From JAIBAC01 sp046331095 (GTDB lineage Bacteria > Actinomycetota > Acidimicrobiia > UBA2766), in contig JAXLRM010000004.1 in the NCBI GenBank assembly GCA_046331095.1, forward strand, positions 868,001 through 932,000: 64,000 bases of DNA, written 5' to 3'. Under the pieces are notes generated by a model that did not search any database, was not told the DNA's origin, and worked only from the letters and a program-made list of their open reading frames with translations. Positions 55,636 to 64,000 of the stretch are shown here, piece after piece (positions within the stretch are counted from its first letter, which is position 1; every line of letters begins with the position of its first letter). The position numbers and the translations under genes are program-made.

Positions 55636-56946
55636 TCAGGCGCGACGACGGGTGAGGGTCACGGTGGCGCGGGTGGCGGGCTCGGTCTCGAGGATCGTGC
55701 TGAGGCCGAGGGGTACGACGGGCGGCAGGGTGGGCCGGCGCGGCAGCCGCAGGCCTGCGACGAGCCTGCGGGCGGCGACGGCAGGCGGGTTCGACATGAC
55801 CGCCGCGGGGATGCCGCTCATCACACGACCCCGGGCACGGGTGAGGGTGGCCGTCGCGAGCGGGACGACCGCGGCCGCGGGCTCGTGGCGCAGCGCCATC
55901 GGGAAGTTGGCGTCGAGCACCCGCAGGATGTTGCGGGCGATGCGGCGTCCCGCAGCGGTCGCGAACTCGGCGGTCGCTGGGCAGTCGCCGCCGGCGAGCA
56001 GGTGCGGCACGGCAGCGGCGTCGCCGGCCGCCCAAACGCCGTCGGCAGCCGCGACCTGGAGCTGGGGCGTGACCACGATGCGCCCACCCGCCGAGTGTTC
56101 GGCATCGATCAGGGTGTCGACGGCGGGACTGGCGCGGTTGCCCGCGGTCCACACCACGGTGGCGGCATCGACGACGACGTCGCTCCGGCGGGTCAGCGAG
56201 GTCGGGCCGACCTCGACGGCCGCGTCGTCGGTGACGACTTCCACACCGGCGTGGCCGAGCGTCGACTCGACCGCGTCGCAGAGGTCACGGGGCAGGCCGG
56301 CCACGAGGCGCGGCTTGCGCTCGACGAGGACGGTGCGCGCCACGTCGGCGAGGCCCGGGTCCCAAGTCCGCACCGCGGCTGCCTGCAGCTCGGCGACCGC
56401 CGCGGCCGCCGACACGCCCGCGAGTCCGCCACCGACGACGACCACCGTGGCGTGACGGCTTCTCGCCTCGCGGTCGATCCCCGAGGCGGAGACGGCGATC
56501 CCGGTGAGCACCCGGCGGCGCAGCTCGAGGGCGTCGCCGATCCCGCGGAAGCCGAGCGCGTGCGTGGCGGCGCCGGGGACGCGGCGGTCCTCCCAGGCGC
56601 CGCCGACGGTCAGGACGAGGTGGTCGTAGGCGACGTCGAGGCTCCCGGCGGAGCCGGGGAGCTCCACGGTGACGGCGCGTGCGGTGGTGTCGACCCGCTG
56701 CGCCCGCCCCGGGATGTGGCGTGCACGTGGGGCGATCACGCCGATCGGCGTGCACACGGCTCCGAGGCCGGCGCGCCCCGCCGTCAGTGCCCCGAGCGCC
56801 GGGGTGCGCACGAGGGCACCGTCGGGGTCGACGACGGTCACCTCGACCTTGCGGCGCCGGGCAGCCGCGTCGAGCCCCGCCGCGACAGCAGCGCCTGCGA
56901 AGCCGCAGCCGAGGATCACGACCTTGGAAGGTGCCATCGCAGCCAC
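55636..56946 (-). CDS. FAD-dependent NAD(P)/quinone oxidoreductase (NDH-2/SQR-like)
   Basis: 436 residues. Two dinucleotide folds: KVVILGCGFAGAAVAAGL at the N-terminus (FAD) and ATVVVVGGGLAGVSAAAAVAEL mid-protein (NAD). WAAGDAAAVPHLLAGGDCPATAEFATAAGRRIARNIL (in pieces GVWAAGDAAAVPH) is the C-terminal FAD contact of the NDH-2 family. The active-site cysteines of sulfide:quinone reductase are not obvious, so type-2 NADH dehydrogenase or a related enzyme is more likely. Start at 56946 or 56937. Confidence 0.75.
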   Translation of the reverse strand: MAAMAPSKVVILGCGFAGAAVAAGLDAAARRRKVEVTVVDPDGALVRTPALGALTAGRAGLGAVCTPIGVIAPRARHIPGRAQRVDTTARAVTVELPGSAGSLDVAYDHLVLTVGGAWEDRRVPGAATHALGFRGIGDALELRRRVLTGIAVSASGIDREARSRHATVVVVGGGLAGVSAAAAVAELQAAAVRTWDPGLADVARTVLVERKPRLVAGLPRDLCDAVESTLGHAGVEVVTDDAAVEVGPTSLTRRSDVVVDAATVVWTAGNRASPAVDTLIDAEHSAGGRIVVTPQLQVAAADGVWAAGDAAAVPHLLAGGDCPATAEFATAAGRRIARNILRVLDANFPMALRHEPAAAVVPLATATLTRARGRVMSGIPAAVMSNPPAVAARRLVAGLRLPRRPTLPPVVPLGLSTILETEPATRATVTLTRRRA

Positions 56947-56969
56947 GCTACCTCAGTGCCGGCGCCGCC

Positions 56970-57929
56970 TCAGGGTTCGCAGCGGGCGGCGAACACGTCG
57001 ACCGCTGCAGGCAGGCCGCGCAGCTCCACGGGTCCGCGCTCCTCGAACGACACACGGCCGAGGTCGGCGCCGACGGCGTCGCGCACCGCGGTGGTGACGA
57101 GGACCTCGCCCGAGGCGGCCGCGTCCGCGAGCCTCGCCGCGAGGTTGACGTCGCTTCCCACGAGATCGGTGCCCGCCTTGATCGGGCGTCCGAGCGCGAG
57201 GCCGCCACGGATGTGGATCTCGGCTCCGGGATGAGCGGCGTTGTCGGCGGTGAGGCCGGCGAAGCAGTCGCACATGGCCGCGAGCGCCGCCGTCGCGTTC
57301 GGGAAGCGCACGAAGAGCCCGTCGCCCATGCGTTTGACGATCGTGCCTCCGCGGCCACGGATCGAGGGTTCGACCACGAGCGCATGGCGGCGCAGGAGCG
57401 CGAGGGCCGCCTCGTCTCCGTGTTCCTCGGTGAACGACGTGAACGCCTCGATGTCGGTGAACGCGATGCAGATCTCCTCGGGCCAGGGCTCGCCGTTGCG
57501 GACGTCGCGCACCTCGAGCACCGCGGCGAGCGCCTCGAGGCCACCGATGCCGGCGCTGCCGAGACGCTGGTCGCCCGACGCCGCCACACGGGTCACGAGG
57601 TTGCCCAACAGCACCCGTGGGTCCGGCGCCGACACCGGCGCGGCGTCGGGATCGGCTGCCGCCTCGGGGTTGAGCATCCCCAGCCGCGCGAGCTTTGCCT
57701 CGAGCGCGGGATCGGCCTCGATCGCGCGCCGCACGACGTCACGGCCGATCTCCACGAGCGAGCGCATCCGTCCGGTCCGGACGACAGGGCGTCGTCGCCT
57801 GCGGTGTGCGAGCGCGAGGGACTCCGCGACCTCGGCCTCGACGGCGTCGGGGTCGAGGCCGTCGAGATCGTCGGGGCCCGCGGGATCCGGGGGGATCGAG
57901 GGCTCGGAGGCGCCGTCGCTGCCAGGCAT
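56970..57929 (-). CDS. Class III adenylate/guanylate cyclase
   Basis: 319 residues. A cyclase homology domain occupies the C-terminal 180: CIAFTDIEAFTSFTEEHGDE (first metal Asp), GTIVKRMGDGLFVRFPNAT (second metal Asp and Lys), then GSDVNLAARLADAA (transition-state Asn and Arg). The N-terminal 120 residues are acidic and hold no membrane span, so the protein is soluble. Could supply cAMP to a cNMP-binding protein such as that in the hydrogenase operon, but no link is shown. Confidence 0.88.
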   Translation of the reverse strand: MPGSDGASEPSIPPDPAGPDDLDGLDPDAVEAEVAESLALAHRRRRRPVVRTGRMRSLVEIGRDVVRRAIEADPALEAKLARLGMLNPEAAADPDAAPVSAPDPRVLLGNLVTRVAASGDQRLGSAGIGGLEALAAVLEVRDVRNGEPWPEEICIAFTDIEAFTSFTEEHGDEAALALLRRHALVVEPSIRGRGGTIVKRMGDGLFVRFPNATAALAAMCDCFAGLTADNAAHPGAEIHIRGGLALGRPIKAGTDLVGSDVNLAARLADAAASGEVLVTTAVRDAVGADLGRVSFEERGPVELRGLPAAVDVFAARCEP

Positions 57930-57997
57930 CGGGTCAAGTTACCGCAGGTGAGAGGGGGTCCTCGGGCGCGTGGCCGGCGCCGCATATCGTTGCCGCC

Positions 57998-60900
57998 ATG
58001 GCGGACTCGTTCGTGCACCTGCACGTCCACACCGAGTACTCGATGCTCGACGGGGCGACTCGCATCGGCGCGCTCGTGGACAAGGTCGAACGCGACGGGA
58101 TGCCGGGGGTCGCGATCACCGACCACGGCAACATGTACGGCGTCGTCGAGTTCTACGAGGCCGCCCGCAGCCGTGGCGTGAAGCCGATCATCGGAACCGA
58201 GGCGTACCTCGCCACGAGCGGCAACCGCTTCGACAAGGCGCGCAGCTCCGGTGACACCTACCACCTGACCCTGCTCGCCGAGAACAACCGCGGGTACAAG
58301 AACCTGCTGAAGGTGTCCTCGGCGGCCTTCATCGACGGGTTCAGCTACAAGCCGCGCATGGACCTCGACGTGCTGTCCGAGCACAGCGAGGGCCTGATCG
58401 CCACCACGGGCTGTCTCGGCGGCGAGGTCGCCCAGCGCCTCCTCGAGGACGACTTCGAGGCGGCGGTGCAAGCGGCCGCCCGGTACCAGGACGTCTTCGG
58501 GCGCGACAGCTACTTCGTCGAGCTCCAGGACCACGGCCTCGCCGAAGACGCCAAGGTCAACCCGCGCCTGCTCGACATCGCCCGGCACATCGGCGCGCCG
58601 GTCGTGGCCACCAACGACAGCCACTACACCGACCACGACGAGGCGGAGTCCCACGACGCACTCCTCTGCGTCGGGACGGCGTCGCTCGTGAGCGACACCG
58701 ACCGCTTCAGCTTCCACACCGACCAGTTCTGGGTGAAGTCCGCGGCGGAGATGCGCCACCTCTTCCGCGAGCTGCCCGAGGCGTGCGACAACACCCTGTG
58801 GATCTGCGAGCGCGCCGACCTCGACCTCGAGTTCGGCCTCGACCTGCTTCCCGACGTCGACGTGCCGGAGGGCCACACGCAGGCTTCGTGGCTGCGCGGG
58901 CTCGTGATGGAGGGAGCCCGCGAGCGCTGGGGCGCGGACCTGCCGGCAACCCACCTCGAGCGCCTCGACTACGAGCTGCGCGTCATCGAGGACATGGGCT
59001 TCCCGAGCTACTTCCTCATCGTCGCCGACTACATCGGCTGGGCACGCGACAACGGGATCCGGGTCGGGCCCGGGCGCGGCTCGGCGGCAGGCTCCGCGGT
59101 CAGCTACTGCCTGCGCATCACCGAGATCGACCCGATCGAGCACGGACTCATCTTCGAGCGCTTCCTCAACCCGGGCCGCAAGTCGATGCCCGACATCGAC
59201 GTCGACTTCGACGACCGCTACCGCGGCCGCGTCATCGACTACGTGAGCGACCGCTACGGCAAGCAGAACACCGCGCAGGTGATCACGTTCGGCAAGATCC
59301 TCGCGAAGCAGGCGGTCAAGGACTCCGCCCGTGTGCTCGGCTACGAGTTCCGCACCGGCGACGAGCTCACCAAGCTCATGCCGCCCGCCGAGTTCGGGCG
59401 TCCGCCGTCGCTCGCCGACTCCCTCGACAAGTCCAAGGACTTCGCCAAGGCCTACGAGGAGGACCCCGACGCGCGCCGCATCATCGACCTGGCGACCAAG
59501 CTCGAGAACCTGACCCGCCAAGAGGGCGTGCACGCCTGCGCGTACGTGATCAGCAAGGAGCCGCTGCTCGAGCACGTCCCGCTCGCGATCACCAAGAACG
59601 AGAAGCGCGACGTCATCACGCAGTTCGAGATGGGCTGGATCGAGAAGATCGGCCTGCTCAAGATGGACTTCCTCGGGCTGCGCAACCTCTCGGTGATCGA
59701 GGACTGCCTCGCCATGCTGCGCGCAGAGGGCGTCGAGCTCGACGTCGACGCGATCCCACTCGACGACGCCGCCACCTACGCGCTGCTCCAGCGTGCGGAG
59801 TCGGTCGGGGTCTTCCAGCTCGAGGGCGGCGCCATGCGCACGCTCATGCTGCGCCTCAAGGCCGACCGCTTCGAGGACATCGTCGCGCTCGTGGCGCTGT
59901 ACCGCCCCGGCCCGATGGGCCGTGGCATGCACACCGAGTACGCGGATCGCAAGAACGGCCGCTCCGAGATCGGCTACCCCCACCCCGACCTCGAGCCGAT
60001 CCTGGCGCCGACATACGGGGTCCTGTGCTACCAGGAACAGGTCATGGAGATCTCGCGGCGGATCGCGGGCTACTCGGCGTCGGAGGCCGACGACTTCCGC
60101 AAGGCGATGGGCAAGAAGAAGCGCGAGGTCGTCGCCGAGCAGAAGGTCAAGTTCATCGACGGCTGCGTCGCCAACGGCTACGACCGCGAGCTCGCCGTCG
60201 ACCTCTTCGCCCAGATCGAGCCGTTCGCCGACTACGCGTTCAACAAGTCCCACGCCGCCTGCTACGGCTACGTCTCCTACCAGACCGCGTACCTCAAGGC
60301 GCACCACCCCGCCGAGTACATGGCCGCGCTGCTCACCTCGGTCAAGGACGACAAGGACAAGCCGACCGTGTACCTCGGCGAGGCGCGGGCGATGGGCATC
60401 AAGGTGCTTCCCCCAGACGTCAACGCGTCGGGCATGGACTTCTCCGTCCGCTCCGCGCCGGAGGGGGCGGGCCCCGACAAACCCTGCATCGTGTTCGGGC
60501 TCTCGGCGGTGCGCAACGTCGGCGAGGGCGTCGTCGAGCACATCCTCGCGGCTCGCACCGAGGGCGGCCCCTTCGCGGACTTCGTCGACTTCGCGATGCG
60601 CGTCGACCCCCAGTGCCTCAACAAGCGCACGGTCGAGTCGCTGGTCAAGGGCGGCGCGTTCGACTCCCTCGGCCACACCCGCAAGGGCCTCCTCGGCGTC
60701 TACGAGGACATCGTCGACAGGGCGCTCGACAAGCGCCGCCAGGAGGACGCCGGCCAGTTCAGCCTCTTCGACGGCCTCGGAGCGGCCGACGGCGGCGAGG
60801 CGGCCCAGGCAGACGGTGGCCCCAGGGTCGCCGTCGACATGCCCGTGATCGGCACCGACGAGTTCGACCGCCTCGTCAAGCTCAAGTACGAGAAGGAGAT

Positions 60901-61495
60901 GCTCGGCCTCTACGTGAGCGACCACCCGCTGCGCGGCCTCGAGCGGGCGCTGCGCGAGAAGGTCGACGTCACGATCGCCGAGGTCAAGGACAAGCCGCCG
61001 GCGGGCCAGCGGGTGTGGCTCGGCGGGGTGGTGGTGGGCGCCGAGTACCGCCACACCCGCAAGGGCGACCGCATGCTGATCTGCCAGCTCCAGGACTACA
61101 CGGGCTCGGCGGAGATCATGGTCTGGGCGTCGACACTGGCCAAGCTCGAGTTCCACGTCGAGGAGGACGTCGCCTACCTGATGCAGTGCCGCGTCGACGT
61201 CAACGACGACGAGGTCCGCCTCGCGGCGCTCGAGATCAAGAAGCCGAACCTGACGACCGACGCCCGCGAGGTCCGCCTCGCCGTGCCCGCCGCCCGCGTC
61301 ACCGAACGCCTCGTGAGCGAACTGCGCACGGTCCTCGCCCAGCACCCGGGCCGCTCGCCGGTGTACCTGCACCTGCGCTCCCACGACGCCGAGACCGTGG
61401 TGCGCACGAACCAGAGCGTCGAGGCGCGCTCGGGCCTCTTCGCCGAGCTCAAGTCGATCCTCGGTCCCGAGGCCCTCCTGCTCACGGGCGTCTGA
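57998..61495 (+). CDS. dnaE: DnaE1, DNA polymerase III alpha subunit
   Basis: 1165 residues. Replicative polymerase. PHP domain first (SFVHLHVHTEYSMLDG, ITDHGNMYG), then the Pol III palm with PDIDVDFDDRYRG and GPGRGSAAGSAVSYCL, then LFGEARAMGIKVLPPDVN-like helix-hairpin-helix and a C-terminal OB fold (AEIMVWASTLAKLEF). LYRPGPM and SHAACYGYVSYQTAYLKAHH are also seen. The ATG at 57998 follows a TATCGT -10 element by about seven bases, suggesting a leaderless mRNA. Normal length. Confidence 0.96.
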   Translation: MADSFVHLHVHTEYSMLDGATRIGALVDKVERDGMPGVAITDHGNMYGVVEFYEAARSRGVKPIIGTEAYLATSGNRFDKARSSGDTYHLTLLAENNRGYKNLLKVSSAAFIDGFSYKPRMDLDVLSEHSEGLIATTGCLGGEVAQRLLEDDFEAAVQAAARYQDVFGRDSYFVELQDHGLAEDAKVNPRLLDIARHIGAPVVATNDSHYTDHDEAESHDALLCVGTASLVSDTDRFSFHTDQFWVKSAAEMRHLFRELPEACDNTLWICERADLDLEFGLDLLPDVDVPEGHTQASWLRGLVMEGARERWGADLPATHLERLDYELRVIEDMGFPSYFLIVADYIGWARDNGIRVGPGRGSAAGSAVSYCLRITEIDPIEHGLIFERFLNPGRKSMPDIDVDFDDRYRGRVIDYVSDRYGKQNTAQVITFGKILAKQAVKDSARVLGYEFRTGDELTKLMPPAEFGRPPSLADSLDKSKDFAKAYEEDPDARRIIDLATKLENLTRQEGVHACAYVISKEPLLEHVPLAITKNEKRDVITQFEMGWIEKIGLLKMDFLGLRNLSVIEDCLAMLRAEGVELDVDAIPLDDAATYALLQRAESVGVFQLEGGAMRTLMLRLKADRFEDIVALVALYRPGPMGRGMHTEYADRKNGRSEIGYPHPDLEPILAPTYGVLCYQEQVMEISRRIAGYSASEADDFRKAMGKKKREVVAEQKVKFIDGCVANGYDRELAVDLFAQIEPFADYAFNKSHAACYGYVSYQTAYLKAHHPAEYMAALLTSVKDDKDKPTVYLGEARAMGIKVLPPDVNASGMDFSVRSAPEGAGPDKPCIVFGLSAVRNVGEGVVEHILAARTEGGPFADFVDFAMRVDPQCLNKRTVESLVKGGAFDSLGHTRKGLLGVYEDIVDRALDKRRQEDAGQFSLFDGLGAADGGEAAQADGGPRVAVDMPVIGTDEFDRLVKLKYEKEMLGLYVSDHPLRGLERALREKVDVTIAEVKDKPPAGQRVWLGGVVVGAEYRHTRKGDRMLICQLQDYTGSAEIMVWASTLAKLEFHVEEDVAYLMQCRVDVNDDEVRLAALEIKKPNLTTDAREVRLAVPAARVTERLVSELRTVLAQHPGRSPVYLHLRSHDAETVVRTNQSVEARSGLFAELKSILGPEALLLTGV

Positions 61496-61540
61496 GGGCG
61501 GTCTGCCACGCCGACGCGGACGGACCCTGCCGCAGCGAAG

Positions 61541-62773
61541 GTGACGCTCCTCCCCGTCGCCGCTGTCGTGATCGGGGTCCTCCTGGTGTGCGCGTCCGCC
61601 GTGTGGGAGGTGCGCCCGCACCTGACCGGCTCCCCGCCCGCGCCGATGCTCGACCTGCACGTGTACCAGAAGGCCGGCGTGGACGTACTGAGCGGCCGCG
61701 ACGTCTACGACGACTACGACGACGCCGCCGACGGCGCCTGGTTCCTGTACACGCCGTGGGCTGCCGTGGTCGCGGTCGCGCTGGCGCCGATCCCGCACCC
61801 GGTTCTCGTGGTGGTGTGGACGCTGCTGTCGGCCGCGGTGCTCTTGTGGTTGGTCCGCGTCGGCTTCGCCGCGTCACTCGGCCGTGTGCGCCCGGAGTAC
61901 CGCGTCGCCGCCGCGCTCGTGATCACGGCGGCCGTGATCCGCCTCCAGCCGGTCTCGGAACACCTCGGCCTCGGCCAGGTCAACCTGGCGCTGGCAGCGC
62001 TGTGCCTGGCCGACTTCGTGCCCCGACCCAGGTGGCTCGCATGGCTCCCGCGTGGGGTCCTCGTCGGCATCGCGACCGCGCTCAAGCTGACGCCGGCCGT
62101 CTTCGTCGTCTACTTCCTGCTCACGGGGCGGCGGCGGGCGGCGCTCAGCGCGGTCGCGACCGCGCTGGCTTGCACCGTGGTCGGCTTCGCCGTCCTCCCG
62201 CACGAGTCGATCGCGTACTGGGGCGGCCTCGTCGTCGACCCGGCCCGCCTCGGCTACCCCGAGTACACGTCGAACCAGGGCCTCTACGGGATGTTGCTGC
62301 ACGCCACCGGGTCCCAGTCCACGGCCATGAAGCTCCTGTGGCTCGCCGCCGCCGCGGTGGTGGGGACGCTCAGCATGCGCAGGGCGATGCGCGCGGCCCG
62401 CTGCGGCCTCGAGATCCACGGTGTGGTCACGGTCGGGCTGCTCGGGGCGCTGCTGTCGCCGCTCGCGTGGATGAACCACTTCGTGTGGGCGGTGCCCGCC
62501 GTCGGCCTGGCGCTGGGCGACCTGCGCAGCCGGACCCGCGTCGTGCTCACCGCGTGCGTGGTGGCAGTGCTCTGCACCAGGGTCCCGTGGCGGTGGGGCG
62601 ACGTGCCCGCACCGGGATTGGCGGGCGCCCTCGTGGGCAACCTCTACGGCCTCGCGTTCGTGGCGCTGGTGTTCCTCGTGCCGGTGTCCGGGCGTGTCGG
62701 GGGGGACGCAGGCGATCAGGCCAGGTGGAGGGCCCGCCGGGTGCGGCGTGCCGGTGCCGCGCCGGCGAGCTGA
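61541..62773 (+). CDS. GT87-type (DUF2029) polyprenol-sugar mannosyltransferase-like protein
   Basis: 410 residues with about ten hydrophobic segments. DLHVYQKAGVDVLSGRDVYD near the N-terminus and FLYTPWAAVVAVAL follow the GT-C pattern, in which an early acidic residue takes part in catalysis. ASNQGLYG-like YTSNQGLYGML and LLSPLAWMNHFVWAVPAV match the DUF2029/GT87 family (for example PimE). Polyprenyl-phosphate-mannose is the usual donor. The 3' end overlaps the convergent GGDEF-EAL gene by 58 bases. Confidence 0.82.
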   Translation: MTLLPVAAVVIGVLLVCASAVWEVRPHLTGSPPAPMLDLHVYQKAGVDVLSGRDVYDDYDDAADGAWFLYTPWAAVVAVALAPIPHPVLVVVWTLLSAAVLLWLVRVGFAASLGRVRPEYRVAAALVITAAVIRLQPVSEHLGLGQVNLALAALCLADFVPRPRWLAWLPRGVLVGIATALKLTPAVFVVYFLLTGRRRAALSAVATALACTVVGFAVLPHESIAYWGGLVVDPARLGYPEYTSNQGLYGMLLHATGSQSTAMKLLWLAAAAVVGTLSMRRAMRAARCGLEIHGVVTVGLLGALLSPLAWMNHFVWAVPAVGLALGDLRSRTRVVLTACVVAVLCTRVPWRWGDVPAPGLAGALVGNLYGLAFVALVFLVPVSGRVGGDAGDQARWRARRVRRAGAAPAS

Positions 62774-64000
62774 GCCGCCATGCGCTCCGCCGGTGCGGGC
62801 CGCGCGAAGAGGTGGCCCTGGGCGGCGTCGCATTCGAACGTGAGGAGCTGGTCCACCTGGGCCTGGGACTCGACGCCTTCGGCGACCGCCTGCAGCCCGA
62901 GTGTGTGCGCGAGGGCGACGGCCGCGCGCAGGATCTCGGCGGCGGCGGGGTCGTGGCCGACGCGCATGACGAGGGAACGGTCGATCTTGAGGCGTTGCAG
63001 CGGCAGGCGCTCGAGCGCCGTGCGCGTGGTGGCGGCGGTGCCGTAGTCGTCGAGGTCGAGGCCGACGCCGAGGGAGTCGAGCTCGACGAGGCAGCGTTCG
63101 AGCTCGGACTCGGCGTCTGCGAAGGTGCGCTCGGAGAACTCGAGGCGGAGCCGCCCCGGAGGACAGCCGGTGGCGGCGAGCGCGTCAGCCACGACGGCGG
63201 GCAGGTCGCGGGCGAGCACCTGCTCGCGCGACACGTTCACCGACACGACCGGTCCGCCCGTCCCCCACTTCGCGGCCTGCGCGCACGCCGTGCGGATCGC
63301 CCACGAGCCGATGTCGACGAGCACGCCCGCCTCGGCCGCGAGGTCGAGGAACGCCGCCGCCGCGACGACGCCGCGTGTGGGGTGCTGCCAGCGCAGCAGC
63401 GCCTCGACGCCCAACACGCCGCCGTCGCCCAGGTCGATCTGGGCCTGCCAGTAGAGGCGCAGCTCGCCGTTGCCGAGCGCCTCGCGCAGGGCCGCGATGG
63501 TGCCCTCGCGGCCCGAGCCGTTGCGGCGGTCGTCGCCGTGGACGGCCACGCGGTCGCGTCCCGCCTGCTTGGCGCGGTACATGGCGAGGTCGGCGGCGCG
63601 CAGGAGCGACTGGGGCGTGTCGTCGGGGCGGCTCAGCACCACGCCGATGCTCGCCGTGGTGTGCGCCTCGGGCCGCTTGGAGCCTTCGAGGCGGAACGGC
63701 GAGCCGAGCACCTCGCGCACCCTCGCGGCGATGGCGAGTGCCTCCTCGGTGTTGGCGACCTCGTCGCAGCAGAGCACGAACTCGTCGCCGCCGAGGCGCG
63801 CGACGGTGTCGCCGGGGCGCAGCGTGTGGCGCAGGCGCCCGGCGACGGCGGCGAGCATCTGGTCGCCGGCCGCGTGGCCGCAGTCGTCGTTGACGGCCTT
63901 GAAGTGGTCGAGGTCGAGGAACAACAGCGCGATCGGCTGGCCGCTGCGGCGCGAGCGGGCCAGCGCCTGGTCGATGCGGTCGATCAGGAGGGTCCGGTTG
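62716..64000 (-). CDS. GGDEF-EAL c-di-GMP signalling protein (partial)
   Basis: Runs off the right edge of the window; its N-terminus is missing. The last visible upstream residues read NRTLLIDRIDQALARSRRSG before the GGDEF domain. GGDEF is intact (TVARLGGDEFVLCC), so cyclase activity is possible. The EAL domain has EALLRW, VSVNVS and LKIDRSLV, with DLDDYG and AEGVESQAQ. The usual ITE is FSERTF. Most catalytic positions seem present, so it may be bifunctional. The 3' end overlaps the GT87 gene. Confidence 0.88.
   Translation of the reverse strand, partial: NRTLLIDRIDQALARSRRSGQPIALLFLDLDHFKAVNDDCGHAAGDQMLAAVAGRLRHTLRPGDTVARLGGDEFVLCCDEVANTEEALAIAARVREVLGSPFRLEGSKRPEAHTTASIGVVLSRPDDTPQSLLRAADLAMYRAKQAGRDRVAVHGDDRRNGSGREGTIAALREALGNGELRLYWQAQIDLGDGGVLGVEALLRWQHPTRGVVAAAAFLDLAAEAGVLVDIGSWAIRTACAQAAKWGTGGPVVSVNVSREQVLARDLPAVVADALAATGCPPGRLRLEFSERTFADAESELERCLVELDSLGVGLDLDDYGTAATTRTALERLPLQRLKIDRSLVMRVGHDPAAAEILRAAVALAHTLGLQAVAEGVESQAQVDQLLTFECDAAQGHLFARPAPAERMAAQLAGAAPARRTRRALHLA

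Noticed and set aside
57593..61798. A 1400-codon open frame antisense to dnaE
   Set aside because: High-GC shadow of a real gene; composition is dominated by codon-position mirror effects and no domain is recognisable.

Overview
This window is high-GC DNA from an actinobacterium. GTG starts and 4-base stop/start overlaps are frequent. The mur/fts cluster is followed by pgeF-yggS-sepF-yggT-divIVA, and a traR-lspA-rluA-dnaE block lies further on. The ileS type, DivIVA tail and gene content suggest Acidimicrobiia or a relative, but that placement is inference.

Layout. (1) 1-11311: end of the dcw cluster (murD, ftsW, murG, a fused murC-murB, ftsQ, ftsZ), then pgeF, yggS, sepF, yggT and a divIVA with a long repeat-built tail; this is wall-precursor synthesis plus divisome and pole assembly. 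(2) 11353-17345, minus strand: a type-2 ileS, a small membrane protein, and a tetR-ABC exporter operon whose ATPase is frameshifted at a tetranucleotide repeat. (3) 17411-23640: a decaying zone with an orphan ribbon-helix-helix antitoxin and a mazF stub, an intact phosphotransferase/ATPase, a frameshifted AbiE-like pair with a palindromic operator, a DUF222-HNH gene under a perfect LexA box, and an ecfT pseudogene. (4) 23688-37018: a complete type I-E CRISPR-Cas locus (dnaQ-like exonuclease, cas3, casABCDE, cas1, cas2), an array of 43 regularly spaced repeats plus a scrambled leader-side segment, and an IS3-type fragment at the far edge. (5) 37209-44846: a group 3b-like [NiFe] hydrogenase operon with a cNMP-domain protein, a membrane-domain/maturation-protease fusion, hypC, an EamA transporter and a DUF6390-like protein. 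(6) 45051-51800: M50 protease, UspA, PEP synthase and a P-type ATPase, a stress/hypoxia-type set. (7) 52031-64000: TraR/DksA-like protein, lspA, an RluA-type synthase, PH-domain protein, flavin oxidoreductase, adenylate cyclase, dnaE, a GT87 enzyme and a GGDEF-EAL protein.

In many actinobacteria divIVA, ileS, traR/dksA, lspA, rluD and dnaE lie close together. Here about 37 kb of accessory genes separates ileS from traR, so the CRISPR, hydrogenase and hypoxia modules look inserted into an old housekeeping neighbourhood. Three intergenic sites carry roughly 60-base palindromic repeat units (44870-44990, 49003-49177, 55446-55616). Each has its own sequence but the same architecture, and I know of no name for them.

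The strongest leads are the DEDDh exonuclease four bases upstream of cas3, the membrane-anchored hydrogenase maturation protease fusion, the CRISPR array that begins 18 bases after cas2 with a broken leader-proximal end, and the repeated intergenic hairpins. No tRNA or rRNA gene was seen.
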